NCBI RefSeq assembly: GCF_013822155.1
Contig: NZ_PNJW01000020.1
Location: 1-46,878, forward strand
From: Flavobacterium sp.
Lineage (GTDB): Bacteria; Bacteroidota; Bacteroidia; Flavobacteriales; Flavobacteriaceae
Direction of reading: 5' to 3'
DNA: 46,878 bases
Under the pieces are notes generated by a model. The model saw only the letters and a list, made by a program, of their open reading frames with translations, was not told the origin of the DNA and did not search any database. The position numbers and the translations under genes were made by a program. Of this stretch, positions 1 through 9,063 are shown piece after piece (the first letter of the stretch is position 1; each line of letters opens with the position of its first letter).

Positions 1-1209
1 AGTCATTCGGATCTAATGTCCCAATTATTGTTGCTGTATTTTCTGTTAAATCAAATAAATTTACACATTCGGTTAAATCTATCGGGCTATCCGTTTCATC
101 TTCAAAATATTCAATAAGAATAGCATCTTCTATAGGACAACCGGCACCAAAAGGAAAAGCGACAACACTAAAAACGCCAGGCTCCGTTACCAAATAGGTT
201 GAGCCTGTTGCACCAGCTATAGCAACACCATCTAAATACCATTGATGTGGCACAGAATTGCCTAAACCAGTATCTAATAAAAGTGTTTCTCCAGCACACA
301 AAGCACTGTCGCCTCCCACTAAATAATCACTTCCTAAATCAATTGGATTTACATTAAAACTATTTGCTTGTAGAAAAACCGCAGAATCCCAAGCATTGTC
401 ACTGACATTTGAAATAGCTAGTTTAATGTGATATAATTGGCCACATTGTACTGTAGCCGAAGCCGTTAAAACAGTAGTAAAACCATCATACTGTATTGAT
501 GTACCACCACAGTTATTAACATAATAAATGGGTTGCTTGGATTAGCCCCAGGAGGCACAAAAGGACATCCTGGATTTCCTGGATTTCCTGCATTTACATT
601 ATTAATTGATACTGTACTGTTGCCAGTTGTAGTAGTAGGTATGAGAGCAACATTAGCAGCACCACCAGTAAATGGCCCTGCTATACCCGGACCACTTAAG
701 AAAAAACCAAAAACATCATTAAAAGCAGAATCAACATATTCGGGGTATTCTTCAGAGGCAAAAACAAAATTAAAACTCAATTGATTACCGGTTGGCACAA
801 AGTCAAACTCTAAAACTGCTTTGTTTCTAATGGGTCCGTTAGCTAACGCCAATAAATCTGGATCTCCAAGCGGAAAACCTGTTGAAGGAAAATCAGTTGG
901 ATCAGTAGCATTATTCTCATTATTTGGTCCTACGGCTACTGTAGCTTTACCAGTTGCTAAAATAAGTCCTTCGGCAATTCCTAGATTTGTGGGTGTAATT
1001 CCCGTTGTAAAAAAACCTACTTGATCTCTAACGACATTTGCATCAGCGGCAGTTCCATTATAGGTAATATTGGAAACCACAACACCTTGTCCCAACAAAA
1101 CATTTTGCACTAATTGAGCAGGCGTTTGTGTTACATTATTGATAAATAATTGAGCATTGGAATAGTAGGGAAGTATAAGAAATACGGCGAAAAGTAGTAG
1201 TTTTTTCAT
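1..1209 (-). pseudogene. Choice-of-anchor L domain surface protein, 5' part, frameshifted and cut by the window edge
   Basis: The gene starts at ATG 1209 with a Sec signal peptide (MKK, hydrophobic core, SNAQ cleavage region). An extracellular domain follows whose pattern (initial LVQNVLLGQG region, FVFASEEYPEYV, FNDVFGFFLSGPG, repeated asparagines) is typical of choice-of-anchor L domains in Bacteroidota. The reading frame hits a stop at 466-468. Shifting frame by one base at about 520-530 restores the expected NPFYYVNNCGG motif, and the new frame then runs open to base 2 with Ig-like sequence (Cys, Trp and Tyr pattern). This is therefore one gene with a one-base loss next to a short T run on the coding strand, either a real pseudogene or a sequencing error. 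The rest lies outside the window. Proteins of this kind usually end in a type IX secretion sorting domain, so it may have been a SprA-dependent cargo (inference). Confidence 0.75.
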
Positions 1210-1299
1210 ATAAAAAAAGCAAGTCTTTCATGTTTTAAACAAACAATAAAACACTTGATAAAGTTTTGTTAATATAAATTTAATCTCCAAATATAACTA

Positions 1300-1328
1300 T
1301 TTGCCAAAAATAAGTTTGTTAAATTTGC
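1300..1328 (+). promoter_or_regulatory. Bacteroidota-type promoter for the Nfu gene
   Basis: A TTTG at 1300-1303 is followed 16 bases later by TAAATTTGC at 1320-1328, a full match to the TAnnTTTG -7 consensus. Transcription would begin near 1333, leaving about 10 bases before the ATG at 1343. It also argues against the in-frame TTG at 1301 as the start. Confidence 0.55.
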
Positions 1329-1342
1329 ACAAAAAAGGTCAA

Positions 1343-2242
1343 ATGACAAAATTATCGATAAAAGAAACTCAAAATCCAACCATTCTAAAATTTGAATTTC
1401 CGGATTTTATTACAAAAAGTCAAAGTTTTGAATATAAAAACATTGACGAAGCTAAAAACAGTCCGTTAGCACAACAATTATTTTATCTACCTTTTGTAAA
1501 AACAGTTTTTATTTCAGGAAACTTCATTGCCATTGAACGATACAATATAGTTCAATGGGAAGATGTTAAAGAGGCTGTAGCAGAACAAATTGAAACTTAT
1601 GTTCAAAATGGAGGTGTTATCCTAAATTTTTCAGAAAGCGAAATAAAAAAACAACCTATTACGATTTATGCAGAAAGCACTCCAAATCCGGCTGTTCTTA
1701 AATTTGTTGCCAATAAACTTTTAACTACTAAAACCGCCGAATTCAAAAATATTGATGATACAATTGCCTCTCCCTTAGCCAAAGAACTCTTCAAGTTTCC
1801 GTATGTGAAAGAACTTTTTATGGATGAAAACTACATTTCCGTCACAAAATACACCAGTGTGGAATGGCAGGAAATTTCAAATGAAATTCGTTCCTTCATT
1901 AAAGAATATATTGAAAACGGCAATGAAATTATCAATGAAAGTTTATTGGTTTCTATTCCAAAAAATGAAAAACAGCAAATTGCTAATTTTGATACCTTAG
2001 ATACTACATCTCAACAAATTATCAATATTTTAGAAGAATACGTGAAACCGGCTGTTCAAGCCGATGGCGGAAATATATTGTTCGACTCCTATGATGAAGT
2101 TGAAAAAAGAGTGAAAGTTGTTTTACAAGGGGCTTGTAGTGGCTGTCCTTCTTCTACTTTTACCTTGAAAAACGGCATTGAAAACATGTTAAAAGATATG
2201 TTGAATGATGAAGCTATAAAAGTAGAAGCTATTAACGCTTAA
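1343..2242 (+). CDS. NifU/Nfu-type Fe-S cluster scaffold with duplicated N-terminal domain
   Basis: The protein has 299 residues from ATG 1343; an upstream TTG at 1301 is unlikely because it lies inside the promoter. The C-terminal ~80 residues are a NifU C-terminal domain with the cluster-binding motif GACSGCPSS (C265 and C268), preceded by VKPAVQADGGNI. Two copies of the Nfu N-terminal domain come before it. Each carries an NPxxLKF start, an SPLAxxLF motif, a hydrophobic strand (VKTVFISGNFIAI and VKELFMDENYISV) and an aromatic-Trp segment. Nfu proteins carry and deliver 4Fe-4S clusters to apo-enzymes in the cytoplasm; fits in this window are QueG and ActB. The gene stands alone, with its own promoter and a shared terminator downstream. 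Confidence 0.9.
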   Translation: MTKLSIKETQNPTILKFEFPDFITKSQSFEYKNIDEAKNSPLAQQLFYLPFVKTVFISGNFIAIERYNIVQWEDVKEAVAEQIETYVQNGGVILNFSESEIKKQPITIYAESTPNPAVLKFVANKLLTTKTAEFKNIDDTIASPLAKELFKFPYVKELFMDENYISVTKYTSVEWQEISNEIRSFIKEYIENGNEIINESLLVSIPKNEKQQIANFDTLDTTSQQIINILEEYVKPAVQADGGNILFDSYDEVEKRVKVVLQGACSGCPSSTFTLKNGIENMLKDMLNDEAIKVEAINA

Positions 2243-2254
2243 CAAACCTTTTAA

Positions 2255-2290
2255 AAGCAAAAATCCTTGAGTAATCAAGGATTTTTGCTT
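2255..2290. terminator. Bidirectional intrinsic terminator between the Nfu and phosphate transporter genes
   Basis: A perfect 16-bp inverted repeat (2255-2270 and 2275-2290) with a 4-base loop has A-rich and T-rich flanks that can serve both converging genes. Its right arm touches the stop of the phosphate transporter. Confidence 0.8.
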
Positions 2291-4545
2291 TATTTTTTGC
2301 TTTTCACATGAATGGTAAACTCTTTGAAAAGTTCCAGTAAATTCATGGTTGCTTTTATCAAATCGTTTGTTTCTAATAACAATCCAAAATATAATTTACT
2401 GTTTTTTGGACTAGTTTCTACCGTTCTGATTCGTGTGATTTGTTTTTGAATTAATTCCGAGACATTATTTAAAATTTGATTTTTCTCTTTTAAAACCTCA
2501 TCTAATTTATCAAAACTTTGGTCTTTAAAAATTGTTTCTATAGTATCAAATAATTTTTGCAATTCAACATCAATACTCTTCAAATCTCTAATTTGATTGA
2601 ATTTCAGTTGTTTGTGATTATTGTTAATATGTGAATAACTATTTTGAGTAATAAAAGCCAACGACTGAATCATATCTTGCAGATAACCCAAAATCATTAC
2701 ATAAAACTTACTAGCTTCTACGGATGTTTCATCTAAATTTTTAATGAAGTAGTAAACATTACTTTTCAATTCATCAACCTCTTTTTCAAGTTTTTTTAAT
2801 GCTTTTTTGTTTTCCTTAAGTTTAGCTAAATCTTGTAGACCTAAATTATCGAGAACATCTGTATAAACTTTATTTGTTGTAAATATTACTCTAGATATTT
2901 GTTGAGAACTTTCGTTTATAATTTCTTTAATAGTAACAATATCTTCCTTTTTTAATTTTTTAATATCATCTTCCTCTTTCATTTTTCTTTTGTGAATTTG
3001 ATTACTTCTGTAAAAGAAAATAGCTACTACAATCATAAAAGCGAAAAAAGCATAGACTTCTCCAATAAATAAAACATAAGCAATAATGGCAGAAGATAAA
3101 AAAGCCACGATAGCTGTTACAAACCAACCTCCTATGACGTTAAAAACTCCTGCAACCCTATAAACTGCACTTTCTCTATCCCATGCTCTGTCAGCAAAGG
3201 AAGATCCCATTGCAACCATAAAAGTTACATAGGTTGTAGAAAGAGGTAATTTCAACGAAGTCCCAATTGAAATTAAAACTGAAGCAACTACTAAATTAAC
3301 TGAAGCACGCACCATGTCAAACATGGGTTGTTTGTCTCTTTTTCCTTTTACTTCTAATTGAATAAATTGTGCGTCTAATTTTGCTTGAAGTGATTTTGGT
3401 AATATAAAACTGATTACATTACCTACGTAAAGCATACCTCTAACAATATTTCTTGATAGATTATTGGCATTATATTTTTCCGTTCCTTCCCCTTGACGGG
3501 AAAGATTTTGTTCAGTTTCAATAACTGTTCTTGCCTTTTTAGAAGTCCATAAAGTATAAACCATAACAGCACCGGCCATGGCTAAAAATATAAAAGGAGC
3601 CGGTAAATTTTCTTCTTCTAAACCAGACATCATGAACTCGGTAGCTCCTAAATTTTGACCAGGAGCAACATAAATTTCATAAGCTTGATAGGCGGCAATG
3701 GGCACACCTATGAAATTAACTAAATCATTACCTGCGAAAGCTAAAGCCAATCCAAAAGTTCCTACTATAATTATAAATTTGAAAATATTATACTTGATAA
3801 CACTCATCAAGAATTGACAGACAATAGTCCAAAAAACGAAAGAATAACCAATAATTATAAATGGACTATCTTTAATAAAATCTTTCACTGATGAAGGGAC
3901 AAAGGTTACAGATTTTAACCCTTTTACAAGTATAAAAAAAGTAATGGCCGTCATGGCAATACCGCCAAAAATTGCTCCTACATATTTATACCTTTTATCA
4001 ATATGAAAAGTAAAAATTAACCTCGACACATATTGAACTATTGTACCTAACCCAAATGACAAAAGAACAGATAACAAAATACTATAAACAATTTCTGATG
4101 CTTTTTTAGTATTAATATATGCTCCCAAATTATCCATATTCCCATCAATCACATATACTTTATAAATTGCCAAAACAACAGATGCCCCTAACAATGAAAA
4201 TATTACGGAAACTGTTGTTGAAGTGGGCAAACCAAGTGAATTAAAAACATCCAGCAACAAAACATCTGTAATCATTACAGCTAAAAAAATGATAATGACA
4301 TCATTAAAACTAAACATGCTAGGCGTAAAAATTCCATTTCTGGCAATTTCCATCATCCCATTAGAATACAAAGCTCCAACTGCTACACCAATACTTGCAA
4401 CAATCATGATTGTTTTAAAAGAAACAGCCTTAGAACCGATTGCGGAATTTAAAAAATTAACAGCATCGTTACTCACACCTACCATTAAGTCTGTAATAGC
4501 AAGTATTCCAAGAGCCAAAAGCATTATAACATATATCTGATCCAT
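2290..4545 (-). CDS. PiT-family inorganic phosphate transporter with PhoU-like C-terminal domain
   Basis: This is a 751-residue inner-membrane transporter. Both PiT signature repeats are visible: GVSNDAVNFLNSAIGS near residue 23, and AFAGNDLVNFIGVP in the second half. The first ~530 residues contain many hydrophobic segments split by a charged cytoplasmic loop. The last ~225 residues are hydrophilic, helical and Lys/Glu-rich and resemble a PhoU/DUF47 regulatory domain. Ordinary PiT proteins have about 400-500 residues, so this is the long fused form. I chose ATG 4545, which begins directly before the first membrane segment. A TTG at 4587 would add 14 residues but lies in a likely promoter (an ACATTTG-type box). 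The family imports phosphate with a proton or cation; phosphate control by the tail is inference. Confidence 0.9.
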   Translation of the reverse strand: MDQIYVIMLLALGILAITDLMVGVSNDAVNFLNSAIGSKAVSFKTIMIVASIGVAVGALYSNGMMEIARNGIFTPSMFSFNDVIIIFLAVMITDVLLLDVFNSLGLPTSTTVSVIFSLLGASVVLAIYKVYVIDGNMDNLGAYINTKKASEIVYSILLSVLLSFGLGTIVQYVSRLIFTFHIDKRYKYVGAIFGGIAMTAITFFILVKGLKSVTFVPSSVKDFIKDSPFIIIGYSFVFWTIVCQFLMSVIKYNIFKFIIIVGTFGLALAFAGNDLVNFIGVPIAAYQAYEIYVAPGQNLGATEFMMSGLEEENLPAPFIFLAMAGAVMVYTLWTSKKARTVIETEQNLSRQGEGTEKYNANNLSRNIVRGMLYVGNVISFILPKSLQAKLDAQFIQLEVKGKRDKQPMFDMVRASVNLVVASVLISIGTSLKLPLSTTYVTFMVAMGSSFADRAWDRESAVYRVAGVFNVIGGWFVTAIVAFLSSAIIAYVLFIGEVYAFFAFMIVVAIFFYRSNQIHKRKMKEEDDIKKLKKEDIVTIKEIINESSQQISRVIFTTNKVYTDVLDNLGLQDLAKLKENKKALKKLEKEVDELKSNVYYFIKNLDETSVEASKFYVMILGYLQDMIQSLAFITQNSYSHINNNHKQLKFNQIRDLKSIDVELQKLFDTIETIFKDQSFDKLDEVLKEKNQILNNVSELIQKQITRIRTVETSPKNSKLYFGLLLETNDLIKATMNLLELFKEFTIHVKSKK

Positions 4546-4624
4546 CAGTATAATTTTTTGCAAAATTCCGTTAACTATTTCAATCAAATGTTAAGCTAAT
4601 GTTATCAATTTTAGACAATTTCTT

Positions 4625-4655
4625 TGAAAAATTAATTAAAAAAGGTACCTTTAAA
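4625..4655 (+). promoter_or_regulatory. Probable promoter for dodecin
   Basis: A TTTG at 4625-4628 is followed 19 bases later by TACCTTTA at 4648-4655, one mismatch from TAnnTTTG. Transcription would start about 10-15 bases before the ATG at 4672. Confidence 0.4.
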
Positions 4656-4671
4656 TACTAAATTATAAAAC

Positions 4672-4872
4672 ATGGCCATCTTAAAAGTAATTGAAGTTCT
4701 TTCCAGTTCCGAAATCAGTTGGGAAGAAGCAACACAGAAAGCAGTTGCTCAAGCATCAAAATCGTTAAAAAACATTCGCTCAGTTTATGTTCAGGAGCAA
4801 AGTGCTCTAGTTGATGACGGACAAATCACAGAATTTCGTGTGAATGTAAAACTCACTTTTGAAATTGAGTAA
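4672..4872 (+). CDS. Dodecin family flavin-binding protein
   Basis: The 66-residue protein matches the usual dodecin length. It reads as one strand (MAILKVIEVL), an amphipathic helix (SWEEATQKAVAQASKSL) and two strands (SVYVQEQSALVDDG and EFRVNVKLTFEIE), which is the dodecin fold. Dodecins assemble into hollow dodecamers that bind pairs of flavins (riboflavin or FMN), acting as storage or quencher proteins in the cytoplasm. The Trp in the SW motif (W17) may stack on flavin, though I cannot confirm the binding residue. The gene is monocistronic, between a promoter and an intrinsic terminator. Confidence 0.9.
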   Translation: MAILKVIEVLSSSEISWEEATQKAVAQASKSLKNIRSVYVQEQSALVDDGQITEFRVNVKLTFEIE

Positions 4873-4892
4873 TGAATTAAAATTGTATTTTT

Positions 4893-4919
4893 AAGCGTTC
4901 TCAAAAGGAACGCTTTTTA
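4893..4919 (+). terminator. Intrinsic terminator after dodecin
   Basis: An 8-bp stem (AAGCGTTC at 4893-4900 with GAACGCTT at 4908-4915), a 7-base loop and a T tract lie 20 bases after the dodecin stop and just before the next gene. Confidence 0.75.
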
Positions 4920-4930
4920 TTTTTTCAACT

Positions 4931-6946
4931 ATGCAAAACGAACTCACGCAAGAAACCAGTCCCTATTTATTACAACACGCCAACAATCCGGTTCATTGGA
5001 AAGCATGGAATTCGAAAACATTGGCAACTGCGAAAGAAAAAAAGAAACTTATTTTAGTTAGCATTGGTTATTCGGCTTGTCATTGGTGTCATGTAATGGA
5101 ACATGAAAGTTTTGAAAATGAAGAAGTTGCCGAAGTGATGAATCAACATTTTATTAACATTAAAGTTGATCGTGAAGAACGCCCGGATGTGGATGCTATT
5201 TATATGAAAGCGGTTCAATTAATGACCGGACGTGGAGGATGGCCGCTCAATGTTGTTTGCCTTCCGGATGGAAAACCTGTTTGGGGAGGCACTTATTTCA
5301 GAAAAAATGATTGGATAAATACCTTGGAACAATTACAGGAACTTTTTCAAAACCAACCCGAAAAAATGTTGGAATATGCCAATAAATTGCATGAAGGAAT
5401 TGAATCACTTGGTTTATCAAAAAATGAAAAGGGAGAAATTAATGTCACCGTTTTAGAATCCTTTTTGTCTAAATGGGAAAAAAGTTTTGATTGGGAATAT
5501 GGAGGTTATGCTAAGGCTCCAAAATTTATGATGCCCACAAATTATCACTTTTTATTGCACTATGGATTCCTGACAAAAAACGAAAAATTGATTGATTATG
5601 TAAATCTGACCTTAACGAAAATGGCCTTTGGTGGAATATTCGATGCCGTTGACGGTGGTTTTTCCCGATATTCTGTTGATAACAAATGGCATGTTCCTCA
5701 TTTTGAAAAAATGACCTATGACAATGGGCAACTTTTGTCACTGTATTCAAATGCTTACAAACTTACCAAAAACGACTTATTTAAAGAGATTATTGAAAAA
5801 ACGACTTCGTTTGTTGAAAAAGAATGGTTTACTAATTTGGGAGGATTTTATTCTGCATTAGATGCTGATAGTAACAACTGGGAAAATCAGTTAGAAGAGG
5901 GAGCTTTTTATGTTTGGACAACAGAAGAATTAAAAAGCCTGATAAATGATGATTATGAATTATTCTGTTTGGTTTTCAACATCAATGATTTTGGACATTG
6001 GGAACATGGAAACTACGTTTTGATTCAAAAAGAAAGTTTAGCCGTAATTTCTGAAGAGCAAAATATTTCTCTTGACGAACTCAAACTAAAAAAGAAAAAC
6101 TGGGAAAAAACACTCTATCACTATCGAGAAAAAAGACCAAAACCACGATTAGATGACAAATGCCTTACTTCTTGGAATGCAATCATGTTGAAAGGATTTG
6201 TAGAAAGTTTCAAGGCATTAGAAAATGAAAACTATTTAAAAATTGCTAAAAAAAATGCTCATTTTATTCTAGAAAAACTTTGGTCTAGTGATGGAAATTT
6301 GTTTCATTCCTATAAAAATGAAAAAGCTACAATCAATGGTTTTTTGGAAGATTATGCATTTGTAATTGATGCTTTTATTGCTTTATATGAAGCTACATTT
6401 GATGAAACTTGGCTTGAACATGCTAAAAACTTAACCAACTATTGTTTGGATCATTTTTATGACGAAACCAAACAACTTTTCCGATTTACTTCTGATTTGG
6501 ACGAGGCTTTGATTATTGCTCATTTTGAAACGGAAGATAATGTGATTCCGGCCTCTAACTCCGTAATGGCTGAAAATTTATTCAAATTGAGTGTGTATTT
6601 TGAAAATTCATATTATGAAAAAGTCGCCCGTTTAATGCTTGAACAAGTTTTACCATCAATTGATTACCCTTCCGCTTTTTCAAATTGGCTATCCGTATTA
6701 TTGCGTTTTTCAGATTACCAAAAAGAATTGGCAATTTGTGGGGAAAATATATCAGCATACCGATTGCTATTAAACCGAAGTTATTTACCACATGTTCTCC
6801 TTTCCGGATGTGAAAACAACGCTACTTTACCTTTTTTAAAAAATCGATTTATTGAAAACAAAACCCTTTTTTATCTTTGTCAAAACAAAACATGTTTGGC
6901 TCCCACTACCAACTTTGAAGAAGTTTACAAAGATTTAAAGAACTAA
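4931..6946 (+). CDS. DUF255 thioredoxin-fold protein (YyaL / SPATA20 family)
   Basis: The 671-residue length is standard for the family. The N-terminal domain opens with the conserved [16 protein letters not shown] stretch and carries a thioredoxin-like CHWC motif (C50 and C53) in [16 protein letters not shown], followed by the family hallmark [11 protein letters not shown]. The remainder is an alpha/alpha-barrel glycosidase-like region with [20 protein letters not shown] and DKCLTSWN motifs. The biochemical role of this widespread family is not settled; N-acylglucosamine epimerase-like and redox roles have been suggested. There is no signal peptide, so it is probably cytoplasmic. It starts 11 bases after the dodecin terminator. 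Confidence 0.9.
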   Translation: MQNELTQETSPYLLQHANNPVHWKAWNSKTLATAKEKKKLILVSIGYSACHWCHVMEHESFENEEVAEVMNQHFINIKVDREERPDVDAIYMKAVQLMTGRGGWPLNVVCLPDGKPVWGGTYFRKNDWINTLEQLQELFQNQPEKMLEYANKLHEGIESLGLSKNEKGEINVTVLESFLSKWEKSFDWEYGGYAKAPKFMMPTNYHFLLHYGFLTKNEKLIDYVNLTLTKMAFGGIFDAVDGGFSRYSVDNKWHVPHFEKMTYDNGQLLSLYSNAYKLTKNDLFKEIIEKTTSFVEKEWFTNLGGFYSALDADSNNWENQLEEGAFYVWTTEELKSLINDDYELFCLVFNINDFGHWEHGNYVLIQKESLAVISEEQNISLDELKLKKKNWEKTLYHYREKRPKPRLDDKCLTSWNAIMLKGFVESFKALENENYLKIAKKNAHFILEKLWSSDGNLFHSYKNEKATINGFLEDYAFVIDAFIALYEATFDETWLEHAKNLTNYCLDHFYDETKQLFRFTSDLDEALIIAHFETEDNVIPASNSVMAENLFKLSVYFENSYYEKVARLMLEQVLPSIDYPSAFSNWLSVLLRFSDYQKELAICGENISAYRLLLNRSYLPHVLLSGCENNATLPFLKNRFIENKTLFYLCQNKTCLAPTTNFEEVYKDLKN

Positions 6947-6971
6947 TTTTAAAAAAGTTAGCAAAATTTAG

Positions 6972-6979
6972 TAGATTTG
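6972..6979 (+). promoter_or_regulatory. -7 promoter box for the 11-mer repeat protein
   Basis: TAGATTTG is a full match to TAnnTTTG and lies 23 bases before the ATG at 7003. A clear -33 element is not obvious in the A/T-rich DNA upstream. Confidence 0.5.
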
Positions 6980-7002
6980 GCATTCACTAAAAAATTATAA
7001 CC

Positions 7003-7446
7003 ATGGGATTAGGAAGTTTTTTTAAAAATTTATTTGGTTCAGCCAAAGAATCGGCATCAGAAGCAGTTGACAAAGCTGAAGTTGTAATCGATCAAGCGAA
7101 AGAAAAAGCAACAGAATACGCCTCAAAAGCGGAAGAATATGTAGAAAAAGCGGTAGAAAGTGCAAAAGAATCTTATCCTGAAGTAAAGGAAAAGGTTGAA
7201 CAATTTGCAGAAAAAGCAAAAGACACGGTTACAGAATATGCTGAAAAAGTTGGTGATACCGTTGAAAATGTTGTAGATGATGTGAGAGAAAAAGTGCATG
7301 CATTTACTGCTCCAGCTGTTGAAAAAACAGAAGAAACCGTATCAAATTTCACCGAAAAAGTAGAAGAAAAAGCGGAAGAAGTGACTGAAGATATAGAAGA
7401 AAAAGTAGAAGAAATAAAAAAAGCAGCAGATGAAAATGCTGACTAA
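7003..7446 (+). CDS. LEA/apolipoprotein-like 11-residue repeat protein
   Basis: This 147-residue protein is rich in Ala, Glu, Lys and Val, with no cysteine or tryptophan. After a short Gly/Phe-rich head (MGLGSFFKNLFG), residues 21-141 divide without gaps into eleven 11-residue units. Examples are AEEYVEKAVES, VEQFAEKAKDT, VTEYAEKVGDT and IEEKVEEIKKA. A hydrophobic first position and Glu/Lys-rich tails predict one long amphipathic helix. The same periodicity marks group 3 LEA proteins and apolipoproteins, which protect or coat membranes and proteins under desiccation or stress. That role is inference, since I do not recognise a named family. There is no signal peptide, although the amphipathic head could dock on membranes. 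It has its own -7 box and a terminator, so it is probably monocistronic. Confidence 0.8.
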   Translation: MGLGSFFKNLFGSAKESASEAVDKAEVVIDQAKEKATEYASKAEEYVEKAVESAKESYPEVKEKVEQFAEKAKDTVTEYAEKVGDTVENVVDDVREKVHAFTAPAVEKTEETVSNFTEKVEEKAEEVTEDIEEKVEEIKKAADENAD

Positions 7447-7497
7447 ATTTTAGGTTTTTTTTAAAACAAAAACAGACCTTAAAATCTTATCTTGCAA

Positions 7498-7532
7498 CTC
7501 TCAAACGAATTAATTGTTTGAGAGTTTTTTTT
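7498..7532 (+). terminator. Intrinsic terminator abutting the mscS start codon
   Basis: A 9-bp stem (CTCTCAAAC at 7498-7506 with GTTTGAGAG at 7516-7524) and a 9-base loop are followed by eight T residues (7525-7532) that run directly into the ATG at 7533. It would end the upstream repeat-protein transcript, but it also occupies the whole immediate 5' region of mscS. Confidence 0.75.
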
Positions 7533-8369
7533 ATGGAATTGATAACGCTAAACACTGATTTTATTACCCGTTATTGGGATTATTTTACAACAGTATTAAT
7601 TGAATATTCCCCTCGATTAATTTCTGCGGCTATTATTTTTGTGGTAGGGTGGACTGTGATTAAATTGATTAAAAAATTAATCATGCGTATTATGGTCAAA
7701 AGAGAAATGGAACCAACCCTTTCAAAATTTCTGGCGGATATTTTGATTTGGACTCTTAAAATTTTACTCTTTGTAACTGTAATATCCCGCTTAGGCGTTG
7801 AAAATTCTTCCTTTGTCGCCATTATTGGTGCTGCCGGTTTAGCTGTTGGACTTTCCTTGCAAGGTTCGCTATCAAATTTTGCCGGAGGTGTTTTAATTAT
7901 CATGTTCAAACCTTTTAAGGTTGGCGATTTTATAGAAGCACAAGGCGTTATGGGAACCGTAAAACAAATTCAGATTTTCGTGACGCAATTATCAACAGTT
8001 GATAATCAAGTCATTTTTGTGCCAAATGGTGTTTTGTCTAACGGAACAATTATTAATTATACATATGCTACCACGAGAAGAGCCGATTTAACAGTTGCAA
8101 TCAGTTATGGTTCCAATATAAAACGAGCAAAAGAAATTGCCATGGAAGTGATGGAAAAACATCCAATGGTTTTAAAAGACCCTGCTCCTATTGTATTGGT
8201 TAAAGATTTAGCAGAAAGTTCAATTAATTTAGCGGTGAGACCTTGGTCTGAATTGCCGGATTTTTTTGAAATGCGTTCAGATGTATTAGAACAAATTAAA
8301 AATGAATTTGATGCGAATGGTATCACTATTCCTTTTCCGCAAAGGGATATTCACATTAAACAGTCTTAA
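7533..8369 (+). CDS. Small-conductance mechanosensitive channel, MscS family
   Basis: The protein has 278 residues from ATG 7533, close to E. coli MscS (286). I rejected an in-frame TTG at 7518 because it lies inside a terminator hairpin. Three membrane segments are visible: IEYSPRLISAAIIFVVGWTV, ADILIWTLKILLFVTVI and the pore helix. The pore helix shows the family's Ala/Gly packing pattern, GAAGLAVGLSLQGSLSNFAGG. It is followed by the KPFKVGDFIEAQG beta-domain entry and an NG/IPFPQRDIH C-terminal end. The family opens under membrane tension to release solutes on hypo-osmotic shock. The 3' end overlaps the convergent tsaB by 4 bases, with no terminator between them. Confidence 0.92.
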   Translation: MELITLNTDFITRYWDYFTTVLIEYSPRLISAAIIFVVGWTVIKLIKKLIMRIMVKREMEPTLSKFLADILIWTLKILLFVTVISRLGVENSSFVAIIGAAGLAVGLSLQGSLSNFAGGVLIIMFKPFKVGDFIEAQGVMGTVKQIQIFVTQLSTVDNQVIFVPNGVLSNGTIINYTYATTRRADLTVAISYGSNIKRAKEIAMEVMEKHPMVLKDPAPIVLVKDLAESSINLAVRPWSELPDFFEMRSDVLEQIKNEFDANGITIPFPQRDIHIKQS

Positions 8370-9031
8370 CTTTTTTGAGTTAGCATAAAATCCTTCAAAT
8401 AAAAAGGTTCAAAATAGGCAACATCCACGAAGTTATTTTGTTTAAATAATCTATAACTTAATGTAGCCATTTCTTTGGCAGAGGGAAAAATATGGTTTTC
8501 CAGAAAAACAAATTTCTCATGTGTTAAAACGGTTTTGGCTTTGGCAGTACAATCACCAATAACATAAATTGGTCCATTATTAATTGAAAAAGAATCTTCT
8601 TCTAAAATTTCAGCTTTTGTTTCACGGATTTTAAGGTAGTTTTTATCAAAAATCGCTGAAAAAACTTCCATCCGTCTGGCATCAATCATAGGAATGATAA
8701 TACCTTCTTCAACTATTACCTGATTTGCCAAAATTTGCATTGTATCAACAGCAATTAAGGGAATATCTAAAGCGTAACAAAGTCCTTTTGCCGATGAAAC
8801 ACCAATACGTAAACCCGTATAAGAACCTGGTCCTTGGCTAACAGCTATGGCATTTATATCCTTAAAACCGAGTTCTGCTTCCTTAAGCAATTCTTCCAAA
8901 AACACGTGTAATTTTTCAGCATGAGAATAGCCAATTTCAGCTATTTCTTTACTAAGAATAACTTTTCCCTCACTGGCTAAGGCTACTGAGCAGTTTTTTG
9001 TAGAAGTTTCAATATTGAGTATATAGGCCAT
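8366..9031 (-). CDS. tsaB: tRNA threonylcarbamoyladenosine biosynthesis protein TsaB
   Basis: The 221-residue protein has the actin-like ATPase fold of the TsaD/TsaB family. Visible are the N-terminal ILNIETSTKNCSVAL, the helix IGYSHAEKLHVFLEELL, and the signature AIAVSQGPGSYTGLRIGVSSAKGLCYALDIPL. TsaB acts with TsaD and TsaE to place threonylcarbamoyl on A37 of ANN-decoding tRNAs, an essential cytoplasmic step. It lies 80 bases downstream of the efflux adaptor, behind a terminator hairpin, and so is probably transcribed separately. Its end overlaps the convergent mscS by 4 bases. Confidence 0.93.
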   Translation of the reverse strand: MAYILNIETSTKNCSVALASEGKVILSKEIAEIGYSHAEKLHVFLEELLKEAELGFKDINAIAVSQGPGSYTGLRIGVSSAKGLCYALDIPLIAVDTMQILANQVIVEEGIIIPMIDARRMEVFSAIFDKNYLKIRETKAEILEEDSFSINNGPIYVIGDCTAKAKTVLTHEKFVFLENHIFPSAKEMATLSYRLFKQNNFVDVAYFEPFYLKDFMLTQKS

Positions 9032-9063
9032 ACTTTGGTTTTATTGATGCAAAAATAAGACAT

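Noticed and set aside
466..1209. A complete 247-residue surface protein
   Set aside because: Its last ~17 residues are out of frame with the family motif, and the alternative frame continues coding; it is a truncated reading of a longer gene.
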